This document shows, piece by piece, positions 1 through 9,287 of a stretch of 64,000 nucleotides of DNA. Position 1 is the first letter of the stretch; each line of letters begins with the position of its first letter. Where the stretch lies: positions 248,001 to 312,000 of the forward strand of contig CAVTND010000012.1 of assembly GCA_963735955.1 (NCBI GenBank), read 5' to 3'. The translations under genes were made by a program, and so were the position numbers. The DNA comes from CAVTND01 sp963735955 (GTDB taxonomy: Bacteria > Pseudomonadota > Gammaproteobacteria > Burkholderiales > Burkholderiaceae_F). Below the pieces are notes generated by a model. It worked only from the letters and a program-made list of their open reading frames with translations, ran no database searches and was not told the DNA's origin.

Positions 1-401
1 CGCGCGCGGGCACGGTTGCGCAGAAGCTGGGCGCCAGTTTTGACATCGCTGCCGCCCGGCAAGCGCTCCTGTCCCTATCACTTCCACTATGCGCAGGAAG
101 AGATGTTCGTGATCCTCGAGGGCGAGGGCACGTTGCGCGTGGCCGGCAGAGATGATCCCGATCCGCGCCGGCGATGTGATCGACATTCCGCCCGGCCCAG
201 ACTATCCGCACCAGATCATCAACACCTCGAACGCGCCGCTGAAGTATCTTTCGATCAGCACGAAGGAATATCCAGAGGTGTGCGAGTACCCGGATTCCGG
301 CAAGTATCTGGCCTTTGCGCCGGTCGAGGGTCCGCTGCTCGGAGGTGGACGCATGCACCGCGCCGGACACTGATCTCGACTACTGGGACGGCGAGAAGTA
401 G
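1..401 (+). CDS. Cupin-domain protein, partial and frameshifted
   Basis: The 5' end lies outside the window. Reading across three frames gives a continuous cupin: KLGASF, then LPPGKRSCPYHFHYAQEE with the metal-binding His pair and Glu, then EGEGTLRVAG, then IRAGDVIDIPPG and YPHQIINTS from the second cupin motif, ending DLDYWDGEK at a TAG at 399-401. Frame changes fall near 40, near 150 and near 366. The conserved core is intact, so I read it as one gene hit by indels rather than as decay. Small single-domain cupins of this type are metal-binding beta-barrels; the substrate cannot be told from the sequence. It is convergent with the PQQ dehydrogenase. Confidence 0.7.
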
Positions 402-471
402 CGTCCAGTCCGGCGCGATCGATGGGCGATTCGAAACGAGCGTTGCCGAACGGCTGAAAGCGACACAAGGT

Positions 472-2868
472 TCAGCGAGCGGCGCCGATGGGAAGTGCAA
501 ACGCCATCACGTAGTCGCCCCGCGTGCGTGATCCGCGCGCCCCGCCGGCAGAAACCAGCACGTACTGCCGCCCGGATTTCGGCGACACGTAGGTCATCGG
601 CGTGCCGCCGACGCCGACCGGCAGGCGCTGGCGCCAGAGCTCCTTGCCGGTCGCAGCATCGAGCGCACGCAGATAGAAGTCCTGCGTGCCTGCGAAGAAC
701 ACCAGGCCCGATGCAGTCGCAATCGGTCCGCCCATCGTCGGCATGCCAACCGGCACCGGCAGGTGCGTGCGGGTGCCGAACGGACCACTGTCCATCGCAG
801 TACCCATCGGCACCTGCCATGCAATGCGACGATGTTTCAGATCTACCGCGGTCAGCGTGCCGGACGGTGGCTGCAGGCAAGGCAGAAACAGCGGCGACAC
901 CATCAGATCGACCGACACGCCGTAGGGCGTGCCTTCCTGCAGCGCGGGCATGCCATGGCCGCTCGGGGGCCCTTTGTGGGCCGCAATTCGGACCCGAGCC
1001 TCCTCCGGCGGCATGAGTCTCACGATGGTCGGCATCCGGATATCGTTCATGAATGCGACACCGTTGCCGGCGTCCAGGGCCACGCTGCCCCAGTTCAAGC
1101 CGCCGGTGTTGCCGGGAAACTGGATCGATCCGCCAAGGCTCGGCGGCGTGAAGTCGCCCTCATAGAGCAGCGAGCGAAACCTGATCCGACACCACAGTTG
1201 ATCCAGCGGTGTCATCCCCCACATCTTCGCTTCGCTGAGCACTTCGGAGCCGATCCCCGGCATGGCGACCGAGTAAGGCTGGGTCTTCGCGAGCCATTCC
1301 CCGGGTGCCTGCCCGGTCTGGGGCACAGGCAACTCCTTCACCTCACTCAGTGGCTGGCCGTTCGCGCGGTTCAGGACGAAGAGCTGGCCGCGCTTGGTGG
1401 TCAGCAGCAGTGCCGGAATGGTCCCGCCCTTGCCGTCCGGCTGGTCATACAGCGCCGGCTGTGACGGGATGTCGTAGTCCCACAGGTCGTGATGGACCGT
1501 CTGGAAAAGCCAGCGGTCGCGCCCCGTTTCGATATCGAGTGCAACGACCGACGAGGCATAACGCTCGGATTCAGGCGAACGGCCTTCGCCGTAGTAGTCC
1601 GGGGTTGCATTGCCTAGCGGCACGTACAGCAGGCCGAGCGCGTCGTCGTAGCTTGGCGTCGACCACATGTTGGGAGTTCCGCGCGTGTAGGTCTGGCCAG
1701 GCGGCGGTTCGCGCGTAATCGCAGGATTGCCGAGATCCCACGCCCAGACCAGCGCGCCGGTGTTTACGTCAAAGGCGCGAATAACGCCTGACGGCTCGCC
1801 ACGCGCCTGGTTGTCAGCAACCCAACCCCCGACGACGATCCGGTTGCGCGCAACCGTTGGCGCCGATGTCTGGAAATAGAAACCGGCTGGAAACGGGCCC
1901 ATGTGCTGCGACAGGTCGACTGTGCCCTTGTCGCCGAAGTCTTCACAGGGCATCCCGGTCGCCGCATCGAGTGCGATCAGGCGTGCGTCAATCGTCGTCT
2001 GGATGATCCGGCGAGTGCAGGCTTTCGACGCATCGCCATCTGCCGCAGCGTAGTACGCAAGACCGCGGCAGCGCTGCCACACCGGTGACTTTGCCTTCGG
2101 GTCGAATTGCCAGCGCACCGCGCCGCTATCCGCATCGAGCGCCGCGATGCGATTGGTGCGCGAGCAGGTGTAGATCGTGTCGCCAATCTGCAGCGGCGTG
2201 TTCTGATCTTCACCGGGACTCAGGTCGCCCGACTGGAAGGTCCAGGCCAGTTCGAGCTGCGCCACGTTCTCGCGGGTGATCTGTCCGAACGGTGCAAAGC
2301 GCGTGCCAGCCGACGTGCGTCCGTAGTGAGCCCAGTCCGAAGCCTGCGCCTGGCCAGAGGATGCCGTGAAGCCGCGTCCGCCGTTGCCCGCCTCGATCAC
2401 GCCGTGCGGCTGGAACACGAGATAGAGGACGCCCAGAAGACAAACGAACAACAAGGCTGCCACCGAGTAGGCCCTCGTGCGCAATGAACGCGGATCGCCA
2501 GAACCTTGCAGGTGTGGCGCCAGGAGCAGGGCCAGCAGAACCAACAACGCGGGCGAGAGGAGGCGCGCGAACAGCGGCCAGAACGCGATGCCGACTTCCC
2601 AGAGCGCCCACGCAATCGTGCCGGCGAAGACGACCAGCAGGACGCCCACCCCAGCGACGCGCTGTCGCCACAGCAGGACCGACGCCGCGACCAGGCAGGC
2701 CCCGGCGATCACGTAGTAGACGGATCCTCCAAGCAGAGCGAGCCGAATTCCGCCGAGCGCGAGTGCGACGCCTACAAGCAAGACGACCACTGAGAAAATG
2801 CGTATCAGGAGCCGCCAACCCGCAGTGGCGTTCGAATTCGATGCAGAGATGCTTGTTGTTGTACTCAT
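472..2868 (-). CDS. Membrane-bound PQQ-dependent dehydrogenase, glucose/quinate/shikimate family
   Basis: About 798 residues, intact. The N-terminal ~120 residues hold several hydrophobic segments (for example RIFSVVVLLVGVALAL), as in membrane-anchored quinoprotein dehydrogenases that pass electrons to ubiquinone. The rest is a periplasmic eight-bladed beta-propeller with family signatures: WAHYGRTSAGTRFAP, FQTVHHDLWDYDIPSQPAL, LLTTKRGQLFVLNR, FPGNTGGLNWGS, and a C-terminal GGTPMTYVSPKSGRQY. I start at the ATG at 2868; an in-frame ATG at 2907 would overlap the stop of the upstream permease gene. The segment matching the E. coli glucose dehydrogenase stretch that contains the substrate-related His262 reads CSRTN here, without His, so glucose should not be assumed as substrate. 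Same strand as ampG and xthA. Confidence 0.9.
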   Translation of the reverse strand: MSTTTSISASNSNATAGWRLLIRIFSVVVLLVGVALALGGIRLALLGGSVYYVIAGACLVAASVLLWRQRVAGVGVLLVVFAGTIAWALWEVGIAFWPLFARLLSPALLVLLALLLAPHLQGSGDPRSLRTRAYSVAALLFVCLLGVLYLVFQPHGVIEAGNGGRGFTASSGQAQASDWAHYGRTSAGTRFAPFGQITRENVAQLELAWTFQSGDLSPGEDQNTPLQIGDTIYTCSRTNRIAALDADSGAVRWQFDPKAKSPVWQRCRGLAYYAAADGDASKACTRRIIQTTIDARLIALDAATGMPCEDFGDKGTVDLSQHMGPFPAGFYFQTSAPTVARNRIVVGGWVADNQARGEPSGVIRAFDVNTGALVWAWDLGNPAITREPPPGQTYTRGTPNMWSTPSYDDALGLLYVPLGNATPDYYGEGRSPESERYASSVVALDIETGRDRWLFQTVHHDLWDYDIPSQPALYDQPDGKGGTIPALLLTTKRGQLFVLNRANGQPLSEVKELPVPQTGQAPGEWLAKTQPYSVAMPGIGSEVLSEAKMWGMTPLDQLWCRIRFRSLLYEGDFTPPSLGGSIQFPGNTGGLNWGSVALDAGNGVAFMNDIRMPTIVRLMPPEEARVRIAAHKGPPSGHGMPALQEGTPYGVSVDLMVSPLFLPCLQPPSGTLTAVDLKHRRIAWQVPMGTAMDSGPFGTRTHLPVPVGMPTMGGPIATASGLVFFAGTQDFYLRALDAATGKELWRQRLPVGVGGTPMTYVSPKSGRQYVLVSAGGARGSRTRGDYVMAFALPIGAAR

Positions 2869-2896
2869 TCGAGAAGTCGCAGGTATTTTTTCAGTG

Positions 2897-4300
2897 TCAA
2901 CGAGCAAGCGAGGCGTTTCGTGTTGCCATCCAGACGAGTACGAGAACAGGCAGACCCAGAAGTGCGGTGCCGACGAAGAAGTTCGAATAACCCGCCGACT
3001 CCACGGCGACTCCGGAGAAGCCAGCCAGAAATTTCGGCAGCAGCAACATCACCGAGGAAAACAGCGCGTACTGTGTGGCCGAGTACTCGACGTTGGTCAG
3101 GCTCGACAGATAGGCGATGAAGGCTGCGCTGGCGATGCCGGCCGAGAGGTTGTCGGCGCTGACCGTGAAGATCGAGGAAGCCAAGGTCGTGGCCGCGCGC
3201 CGCCAGGCAGCGCGAACAACAGGTTGGTCGCGGCCGACAGCAAGGCGCCGAGAAATAGCGTCCGCCCGACGCCGATGCGTGCCGCCAGCAGGCCGCCAAC
3301 GAAGGCGCCGACCAGGGTCATGATGACCCCGTAGACCTTGGACACCGCCGCCACTTCGTCCTTGGTGAATCCGAGGTCGCGATAGAACGGATTTGCCATC
3401 ACTCCCATCACCACGTCGGATACGCGGTAGGTGGCGATCAGCGCGAGGATCAGCACGGCTTGCCAGCGATAGCGGACGATGAAGTCGACGAACGGACTGA
3501 TCGCCGCCTCGTGCAACCAGATCAGGCAGCGCCGCAGCCACTCAGGCAGCGGCCATGCATCGATGCGCGTGGCCGTTCGCCCGATTGCGTTGCTGCGATT
3601 CGCTGTTCGGACTGCGTTCCGGATTCGGCTCGGGCGAAAACAATACGGTGATGAAGCCGACCGTCATCGACGCCGCCATTGCGAAGTACGCAAGACGCCA
3701 CGGCAGTTGCTCGTAGGTCGCTTCGTTGACGTCGAAGTACGCGGCGATGGCGAGCACGCCGGCTCCGGCCCAGATCATCGCGATCCGATAGCCGGTCTGA
3801 TAGGCGGCGGCGAGCGCAGCCTGGGTCTCGACCGGCGCCGACTCGATGCGATAGGCGTCGAGCGCTATGTCCTGCGTCGCGGCCGCGAAGGCGGTCAGCA
3901 GCGCGAATCCCACCATGGCGCCGAGATCCACCTGCGGGATCCGTCAGCGCCATGCCGATCAGATCCGACCGACCACGACGATTTGCGCCATCGCCAGCCA
4001 GCTGCGACGTCGTCCCAGCGTGCGCGTCAGCCACGGCAGCGGTACACGATCGACCAGGGGCGCCCATGCCCACTTGAACGCGTAAACACCGGCGACCCAG
4101 GACACGAAGCCGATCGTCTTCAGATCGATGCCGGCTTCACGCAGCCAGAACGACAGCGTGCCGAAAACCAGCAACAGCGGCAGGCCGGCGGAGAACCCGA
4201 GCAAGAACATGCGCAGCACAGCGATGTCGCGGTACACCGCGAGCGATTCACGCCAGCTGCGCCTGGGAGTCTCGGAAATCGCCTTTGCGGGATCGGACAT
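2897..4300 (-). CDS. ampG: AmpG-family muropeptide permease (MFS), frameshifted
   Basis: Four reading-frame pieces on the minus strand join into one 12-helix major-facilitator protein of about 465 residues. It starts MSDPAKAISETPRRSWRES, then FLLGFSAGLPLLLVFGTLSF and WAPLVDRVPLP, then TQDIALDAYRIE, then YRVSDVVMGVMANPFYRDLG, and ends with VFLVWMATRN-like sequence at 2897. The GFSAGLP, KWAWAPLVD and DIALDAYRIE motifs are typical of AmpG, which imports anhydro-muropeptides for peptidoglycan recycling. Frameshifts lie near 3940, 3530 and 3200 with no loss of conserved sequence, so indel errors are likely. It lies downstream of xthA and 28 bases upstream of the PQQ dehydrogenase start, all on one strand. 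Confidence 0.85.
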
Positions 4301-4416
4301 GCGGCGCCGAGTCTACTGTCCCACCTATGCGCCGAACGACGCGAGTGACGCAAAGGCAGTGTGACCGTGGGTCAGCGAGACGAGAGCACCCTCGACGACC
4401 CGACACGGTCTTGACA

Positions 4417-5211
4417 TCAAAGCCTTCCGCTGTAGTCGATGATCAGCGGCGCGTGATCGGAGAAGCGCTTGTCGTGTAGATCGACGTCGACTGCGCTTTG
4501 CGCCGCGAGCCCGGGAGTGGCGATCTGGTAGTCGATGCGCCAACCGACGTTGTTGGCCCAGGCCTGGCCACGATTGCTCCACCAGGTGTATTGCTCGGGG
4601 CGCGGATCAAGCTTGCGGAACACATCGACCCAGCCCTGTTGGTCGAAGCAGCCGTGCTCAGCCAGGCGCGCTCCTCGGGCAGAAAGCCGGAATTCTTCTG
4701 GTTGCTGCGCCAGTTCTTCAGGTCGATTTCGTGGTGCGCGATGTTGACGTCGCCGCACAGCATCGACTTCGCGACCCTGGCTGCGCTTTTCGCGCAGCGC
4801 CGTCAGATGCGGCACGAAGACGTCCAGGAATCGAAACTTCGACGCCTGTCGTCCGGTCCGAGAAGAGCCGGACGGAAAGTAGACGGAGATCACCGTTGAT
4901 CTTCTCGAACTCGGCTTCGAGATAGCGGCCCTCCTGTATCGAACTCCGGGGCACCAAAGCCGCATCGCACCGAGCGCGGTGGCTGCGCTGCGTAGAGCGC
5001 CGTGCCCCCGAATAGCCCTTGCGCTCGGCACAGTGAAAGTGCGCATGAAATTTCTTTGGCAGCGCGTAATGCGTCCGAAATGTCAGTCTCATGGGCCTGA
5101 CTTCCTGCAGGCAGACCACGTCCGGCTTCGCCGAGCCATCCACTTGGAACAGCCCCTTTGCCGGCCGCCGAGCGGATACCGTTGACATTGAGCGATCACA
5201 ACGCGAAACAT
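4417..5211 (-). CDS. xthA: Exodeoxyribonuclease III (AP endonuclease family), frameshifted
   Basis: The start is fixed by an ideal ribosome-binding site, GGAGGTACG, just before the ATG at 5209-5211. Pieces in three frames give the EEP-family order: NGIRSAA near the N-terminus, PDVVCLQEVRP with the catalytic Glu, GYSGVA-like sequence, LCGDVNIAHHEIDLKNW, EQYTWWSNRGQAWANNVGWRIDYQ and the terminal FSDHAPLIIDY with the catalytic Asp-His. The product cuts abasic DNA and digests 3' ends in base-excision repair. Several single-base frameshifts between about 4680 and 5190 interrupt the frame but all active-site blocks survive. It is divergent from pyrE. Confidence 0.85.
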
Positions 5212-5321
5212 CGTACCTCCTGTCTCGGGGACCTCAAAAGGCGCGCCATTCTCCGCTTTTTGCGGTGAGGCCTGCGGCACAATCGAGATTGGATCCGGTT
5301 ATCCAGGCGGGTCGGCCGGAC

Positions 5322-6006
5322 GTGAGCTCTCTGCGCCAGCAGTTCATCGAGTTCGCCGTTGCAAGCGGCGTGCTGAAGCTTCGGCGAGTTCGTCGACCAA
5401 GGCGGGACGGCGTCGCCGTACTTCTTCAATGCCGGACTGTTCAATCGCGGCCGCACTGCTGGGTCAGCCTCGCCGGCTTCTACGCTCAAATCGCTGCTCG
5501 CGGCACGCGCTGCGGGCCGACTCGAGCTTCGACATGCTGTTCGGTCCGGCCTACAAGGGAATCACGCTGGCGTCGGCGACTGCCGTCGCGCTGGCCGACC
5601 TCGGCATCGATGTGCCGTTTGCGTTCAACCGCAAGGAAGCCAAGGATCACGGCGAAGGCGGAATGATCGTCGGCGCGCCGCTGGCTGGCCGCGTCGTGAT
5701 CGTCGACGACGTCATCAGCGCCGGGACGTCGGTGCGCGAATCCGTTGAACTGATTCGAGCCGCCGGTGCGAAGCCGTCCGGCGTGTTGATCGCGCTTGAT
5801 CGCATGGAGCGCGTCAGGAGCCGACGATCGCCTTGAGTGCCGGTTCCGCGGTCGATGAAGTTGCCGCAACCTACGGCATGCCCGTGATCGCAATCGCGAC
5901 GCTGACAGACCTGCTCGCCTTTCTTGAATCCGACTCGGCCCAGGCACGCGATGTCCGTGTGCATCGAGACGCCGTGAAACAGTATCGACACCGCTATGGC
6001 GCCTGA
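5322..6006 (+). CDS. pyrE: Orotate phosphoribosyltransferase, frameshifted
   Basis: The probable start is the GTG at 5322 (VSSLRQQFIEFAV). Across frames the protein reads ASGVLK, KAGRRSPYFFNAGLF, LFGPAYKGITLASATAVALAD, FNRKEAKDHGEGG and the PRPP-binding loop VVIVDDVISAGTSVRE, ending YRHRYGA at the TGA at 6004-6006. This is the full PyrE pattern. The enzyme joins orotate to PRPP to make OMP in pyrimidine synthesis. Frame changes occur near 5390, 5500 and 5815. It is divergent from xthA; in many beta- and gammaproteobacteria pyrE sits next to an exonuclease III gene, which supports both calls. Its stop overlaps the start of the next gene by 11 bases. Confidence 0.88.
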
Positions 6007-6702
6007 CGACCCGGTTCGTGCACGACATTGGATCGCGTTGCTGCTGCTCGCCGGCGCGACGGCGGCGGGATGCCGGTGGCCGCGCAGCCGCAACCCGGAA
6101 TCATTTACAGCTGCGTTGCCGGCGGCAGGACCTACTCCGGTGATATGCCGCCTCCTGAGTGTGCGAACAGCGACATGCGCGAACTCAATCGCGATGGATC
6201 GCTGCGGCGCTTGGTGCCACGGCCGCTGACGGTCGAGGAGCAGCGCGCCCGCGCGATCGAGGCCAAGAAGAAGCTGGAGGAGGAAGACAAGCTGATGGAT
6301 CAGCGGCGCCGCGATCGCTCGCTGCTCGAGGCCTATGCCAACGAGCAGGAGATCGAGGCCGCGCGCAAGAAATCGCTCGAGGGCGCCGAACAGAGCGTCA
6401 AGCGCTCACGGAGCGCACCGAGAGCCTGGCGAAGGACCGCAAGCGGCTCGAGGATGAGAAGGAGTTCTACAAGAAGCGCGCCGTGCCCGATAGCCTGACT
6501 CGCTCGATCGCGGCCAATGCGCAGGCGGTCAGCGCGGAGGAGAAGATCATTACCGAAGCCAAGGGCGAGATCCAGCGCGTCAACGAACGCTTCGACAGCG
6601 AGAAGAAGCGATTCAAGGAGTTGCTCGCCCAGGGCGCACGACCGGTGCAGCGCAATCCCGGAAACCGATATCTTGATGGACCCGCGGTTCAAGGGAAAGT
6701 AG
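5996..6702 (+). CDS. Secreted DUF4124-like protein with a coiled coil, frameshifted
   Basis: Starts MAPDDPVRARHW with a hydrophobic signal segment (IALLLLAGATAAG), then after a frame change GIIYSCVAGGRTYSGDMPP. This resembles DUF4124, a short periplasmic module with the pattern iYkCxxxxGxxtYsd. The remaining ~150 residues are rich in Glu, Lys and Arg (EEQRARAIEAKKKLEEEDKL, EKEFYKKRAVPDSL) and look like a long coiled coil, ending RFKGK at the TAG at 6700-6702. Frame changes near 6070, 6405 and 6660 must be bridged. Proteins of this layout are common in betaproteobacteria without known function. The next gene starts 6 bases downstream, so the two are probably co-transcribed. Confidence 0.6.
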
Positions 6703-6708
6703 CTAACG

Positions 6709-7182
6709 ATGAAACGCTGGACTGTGGCTGCATGGGTTTGGCTTGCGGGCGCGATTGTGAGCGCTGCTCCGGCAGCGGCCCAGCAGCAGGAGGGCGGCCT
6801 GTATATCGCCGGCGCAGGTTTCGACTTCAGGGTCGCGGTTGAGCGCGGGATCGCGCAGAACCAGGGTGGAACCCGCTTTTTCGTGCTTGCGGTGCCACCT
6901 GCCTCGGCGGCCCTGTCCCAGCTCGCCAACGATGAGCTGGTTGCGATCCGCAACCGCGCCATGGCAGCCGGCGCTGTATTCCTGGTCTGTCAGCGTGACA
7001 TCGATGCCGGACTGGTGACGGTCAACGACCTGGTCCCGGGCGTCGTGGTGGCACGAGGATGGCCTCCGCCCGGCAGCAATGAGTTGCCGCATGGGGCGCG
7101 CTATTTCCCCAACGAAGACTCTGCGAAGCTGCCGGCCAGCAACGAGGCATTGCGTCGCCTGCGCTCCACCTGCTCTTCCTGA
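6709..7182 (+). CDS. Secreted protein, possibly DsrE-like
   Basis: 157 residues with a clear signal peptide (MKRWTVAAWVWLAGAIVSAAPAAAQ). The mature part contains FFVLAVPP, ELVAIRNRAMAAGAVFLVCQ and DLVPGVVVARGWP. A hydrophobic strand ending in Cys followed by DLxPGV recalls the DsrE/DsrF-like fold, but the similarity is weak and by eye only. I do not assign a function. It follows the DUF4124-like gene after 6 bases. The ~200 bases after it hold nothing I recognise. Confidence 0.6.
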   Translation: MKRWTVAAWVWLAGAIVSAAPAAAQQQEGGLYIAGAGFDFRVAVERGIAQNQGGTRFFVLAVPPASAALSQLANDELVAIRNRAMAAGAVFLVCQRDIDAGLVTVNDLVPGVVVARGWPPPGSNELPHGARYFPNEDSAKLPASNEALRRLRSTCSS

Positions 7183-7383
7183 GCTGCGCGTCCAGATTCA
7201 CGCGGTTCTCGCGGCCACACCGTTGCCGCCGATAGTTCGCGAATCGACGCGGCGCCAAGCCACTTGACGGGACCGCTCGTCCGGATTAGCCCGAATTGCA
7301 CTCCGAGCCTGACGGGTGGCGCAAATTCCGGCTCTTTCTCTCCATAGAATTGAATCAAGCCAATGGTAGGCAGCGAGGACCGT

Positions 7384-9238
7384 ATGCAGAAGCGCAGCGT
7401 GTGGTGGAGCCGTTCCGGGCTCCTCGCGATTCTGTTTGCCGCCCTGACCGGGTGCGGTGGTGGCGGTGGCGATGGTGGTGGCGGCGGAAATAACGGGATG
7501 GCGCCTCCGCCGGCGGCTGGCCCCAGTACCGGAACGCTGCGCGTGGCGCTGACCGATGCCCCGGCCTGTGGCTATGACCATGTCTATGTGACGGTCGATC
7601 GCGTGCGCGTGCATGCGTCGTCGAGTGCCGCCGACAACGACGGCGGCTGGAGCGAGGTCGTGCTGAATCCGGCACGGCGCATCGATCTGCTGAGCCTGAC
7701 CAACGGCGTGCTGGCGGAACTCGGCCAGATCGCGTTGCCGGCGGGTCAGTACACGCAGGTGCGGCTGGTGCTGGTACCCAACGGCAGTGGCGCACCGGCC
7801 AACGCGGTCGTGCCGACCGGGGGCACGGAAATCCCGCTCGACACGCCGAGCGCGACACAGAGCGGACTCAAGCTGATCCACGGGTTCACCGTGCAGCCGA
7901 ACACGCTGGTCGACCTGGTCCTGGACTTCGATGCCTGCAAGTCGATCGTCAAGCGGGGCAACAGTGGAAGGTACAACCTGAAGCCGGTCATCAGCGTCAT
8001 CCCCAGGACGCTGACGGCGATCGCGGGCTATGTGCAGACCGGGGCTGACGGGCGTGACGGTCAGCGCGCAGAAGAACGGCGTGGTGCTCAAGGCGACCCA
8101 GCCGAACTCCGAGCGGGCAGTTCGTCCTGGCTCCACTGGATCCGACGAAGGGACCGTATGACGTCGTGTTCACGGGGACGAACCTGACGACCTCCGTGAT
8201 CGCCGCCGTGCCGGTCGTGGCGGGGCAGACGACGACGCTGAACTCGAGTCTGGATCCGGTGACGATGCCGACGTCGCAGTCCGGCACCGTGGTCGGCAAC
8301 GTGGGACCGGCCGGCGCGAGGGACAGTGGATCGGTGCGCGCGCTGCAGACTGTCGGAACGGTTCCGGCGGTCGAGGTGGCGCACGTGAACGTCGACCCGC
8401 TCACCGGCGACTATTCGCTGTTCCTGCCGACCGCGGCTCCGCGCCTGCTGATCTACTCGAATCCGATGGTCACGCCGCTGAATTTCCAGCCGCAGGCCGC
8501 CAATGCGGGCAAGTACAAGCTCGAGGCGTCGGCCACCGACTACCAGACCCAGCTCGGCAGCGAAATCACGGTCACGTTCGGTTCGATACTGCCGAATCAG
8601 AACTTCACGCTGGTTCCGATGACCGTGGCAACGATCGCCGGATACGTGCAGACCGGAGTGACCGGCGTGACGGTCAGCGCGCAGAAGAACGGCGTTGTCA
8701 TGAAGGCGACGCAGCCGGACATGAGCGGGCAGTTCGTCCTGACCCCCGTGGATGCGATGCAGGGACCGTATGAGGTCGTGTTCACCGGGACGAACATGAC
8801 GACCTCCGTCATCGCTTCTGTGCCGGTCGTGGCGGGGCAGCCCACCGCTGGGCTCGAGCACGGATCCGGTGACGATGCCGACGTCGCAGTCCGGCACGGT
8901 GGTCGGCAACGTGGGGCCTGCCGGCGCCGCGGCGACCGGATTGGTGCGTGCGCTGCAGGCCGTCGGAACGGTTCCAGCGGTCGAGGTGGCCCGTGTGAAC
9001 GTCAGCCCGACCACCGGCGACTATTCGCTGTTCCTGCCGATCGCCGCGCCCAGGCTGCTGATCTACTCGAACCCGATGGTCACGCCGCTGAATTTCCAGG
9101 CCGCAGGCTGCCAGTGCGGGCAAGTACAGGCTCGAGGCGTCGGCTACCGGTTACCTGACGGCGCTCGGCAGCGAGGTCACGGTCCTGTTCGGCTCGATAC
9201 TGGGGGGCCAGAACTTCACGCTGGCGGCCGCCAAGTAA
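7384..9238 (+). CDS. DUF4382 lipoprotein with duplicated C-terminal domain, frameshifted
   Basis: Starts MQKRSVWWSRSGLLAILFA and has a lipobox ending LTGC, so it is probably a lipid-anchored envelope protein. A Gly-rich stretch and a Pro-rich linker follow. Residues about 45-210 match the DUF4382 pattern (GTLRVALTDAPACGYDHVYV, LPAGQYTQVRLVL, KLIHGFTVQP). The rest is two near-identical copies of a ~205-residue domain beginning AIAGYVQTG or TIAGYVQTG and holding GTVVGNVGPAGA, TGDYSLFLP and IYSNPMVTPLNFQ. The last copy ends QNFTLAAAK at the TAA at 9236-9238. Frame changes near 8045, 8110, 8850 and 9100 must be bridged. Function is unknown; the copies suggest a repetitive surface or adhesive structure. 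Confidence 0.75.
8014..9236 (+). repeat. Tandem duplication, period about 615 bases
   Basis: Two adjacent copies of a ~615-base unit lie inside the DUF4382 lipoprotein gene. Matching landmarks are the start of the GYVQTG coding segment (about 8017 and 8632), the GTVVGNVGPAG segment (about 8281 and 8893) and the NPMVTPLNFQ segment (about 8460 and 9071). Identity is very high at DNA level, which points to a recent duplication or to gene conversion. Confidence 0.85.
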
Positions 9239-9258
9239 GGGCGACGAAACGGTAAGGC

Positions 9259-9282
9259 AAAGCGGCCCGCCAGGGCCGCTTT
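9259..9282. terminator. Bidirectional terminator hairpin between DUF4382 gene and gatB
   Basis: Perfect inverted repeat AAAGCGGCCC / GGGCCGCTTT with a 4-base loop, placed between two convergent genes 20 bases past the lipoprotein stop and 5 bases from the gatB stop. The A and T runs at the stem base are short, so it may be a modest terminator in both directions. Confidence 0.7.
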
Positions 9283-9287
9283 GTGTC

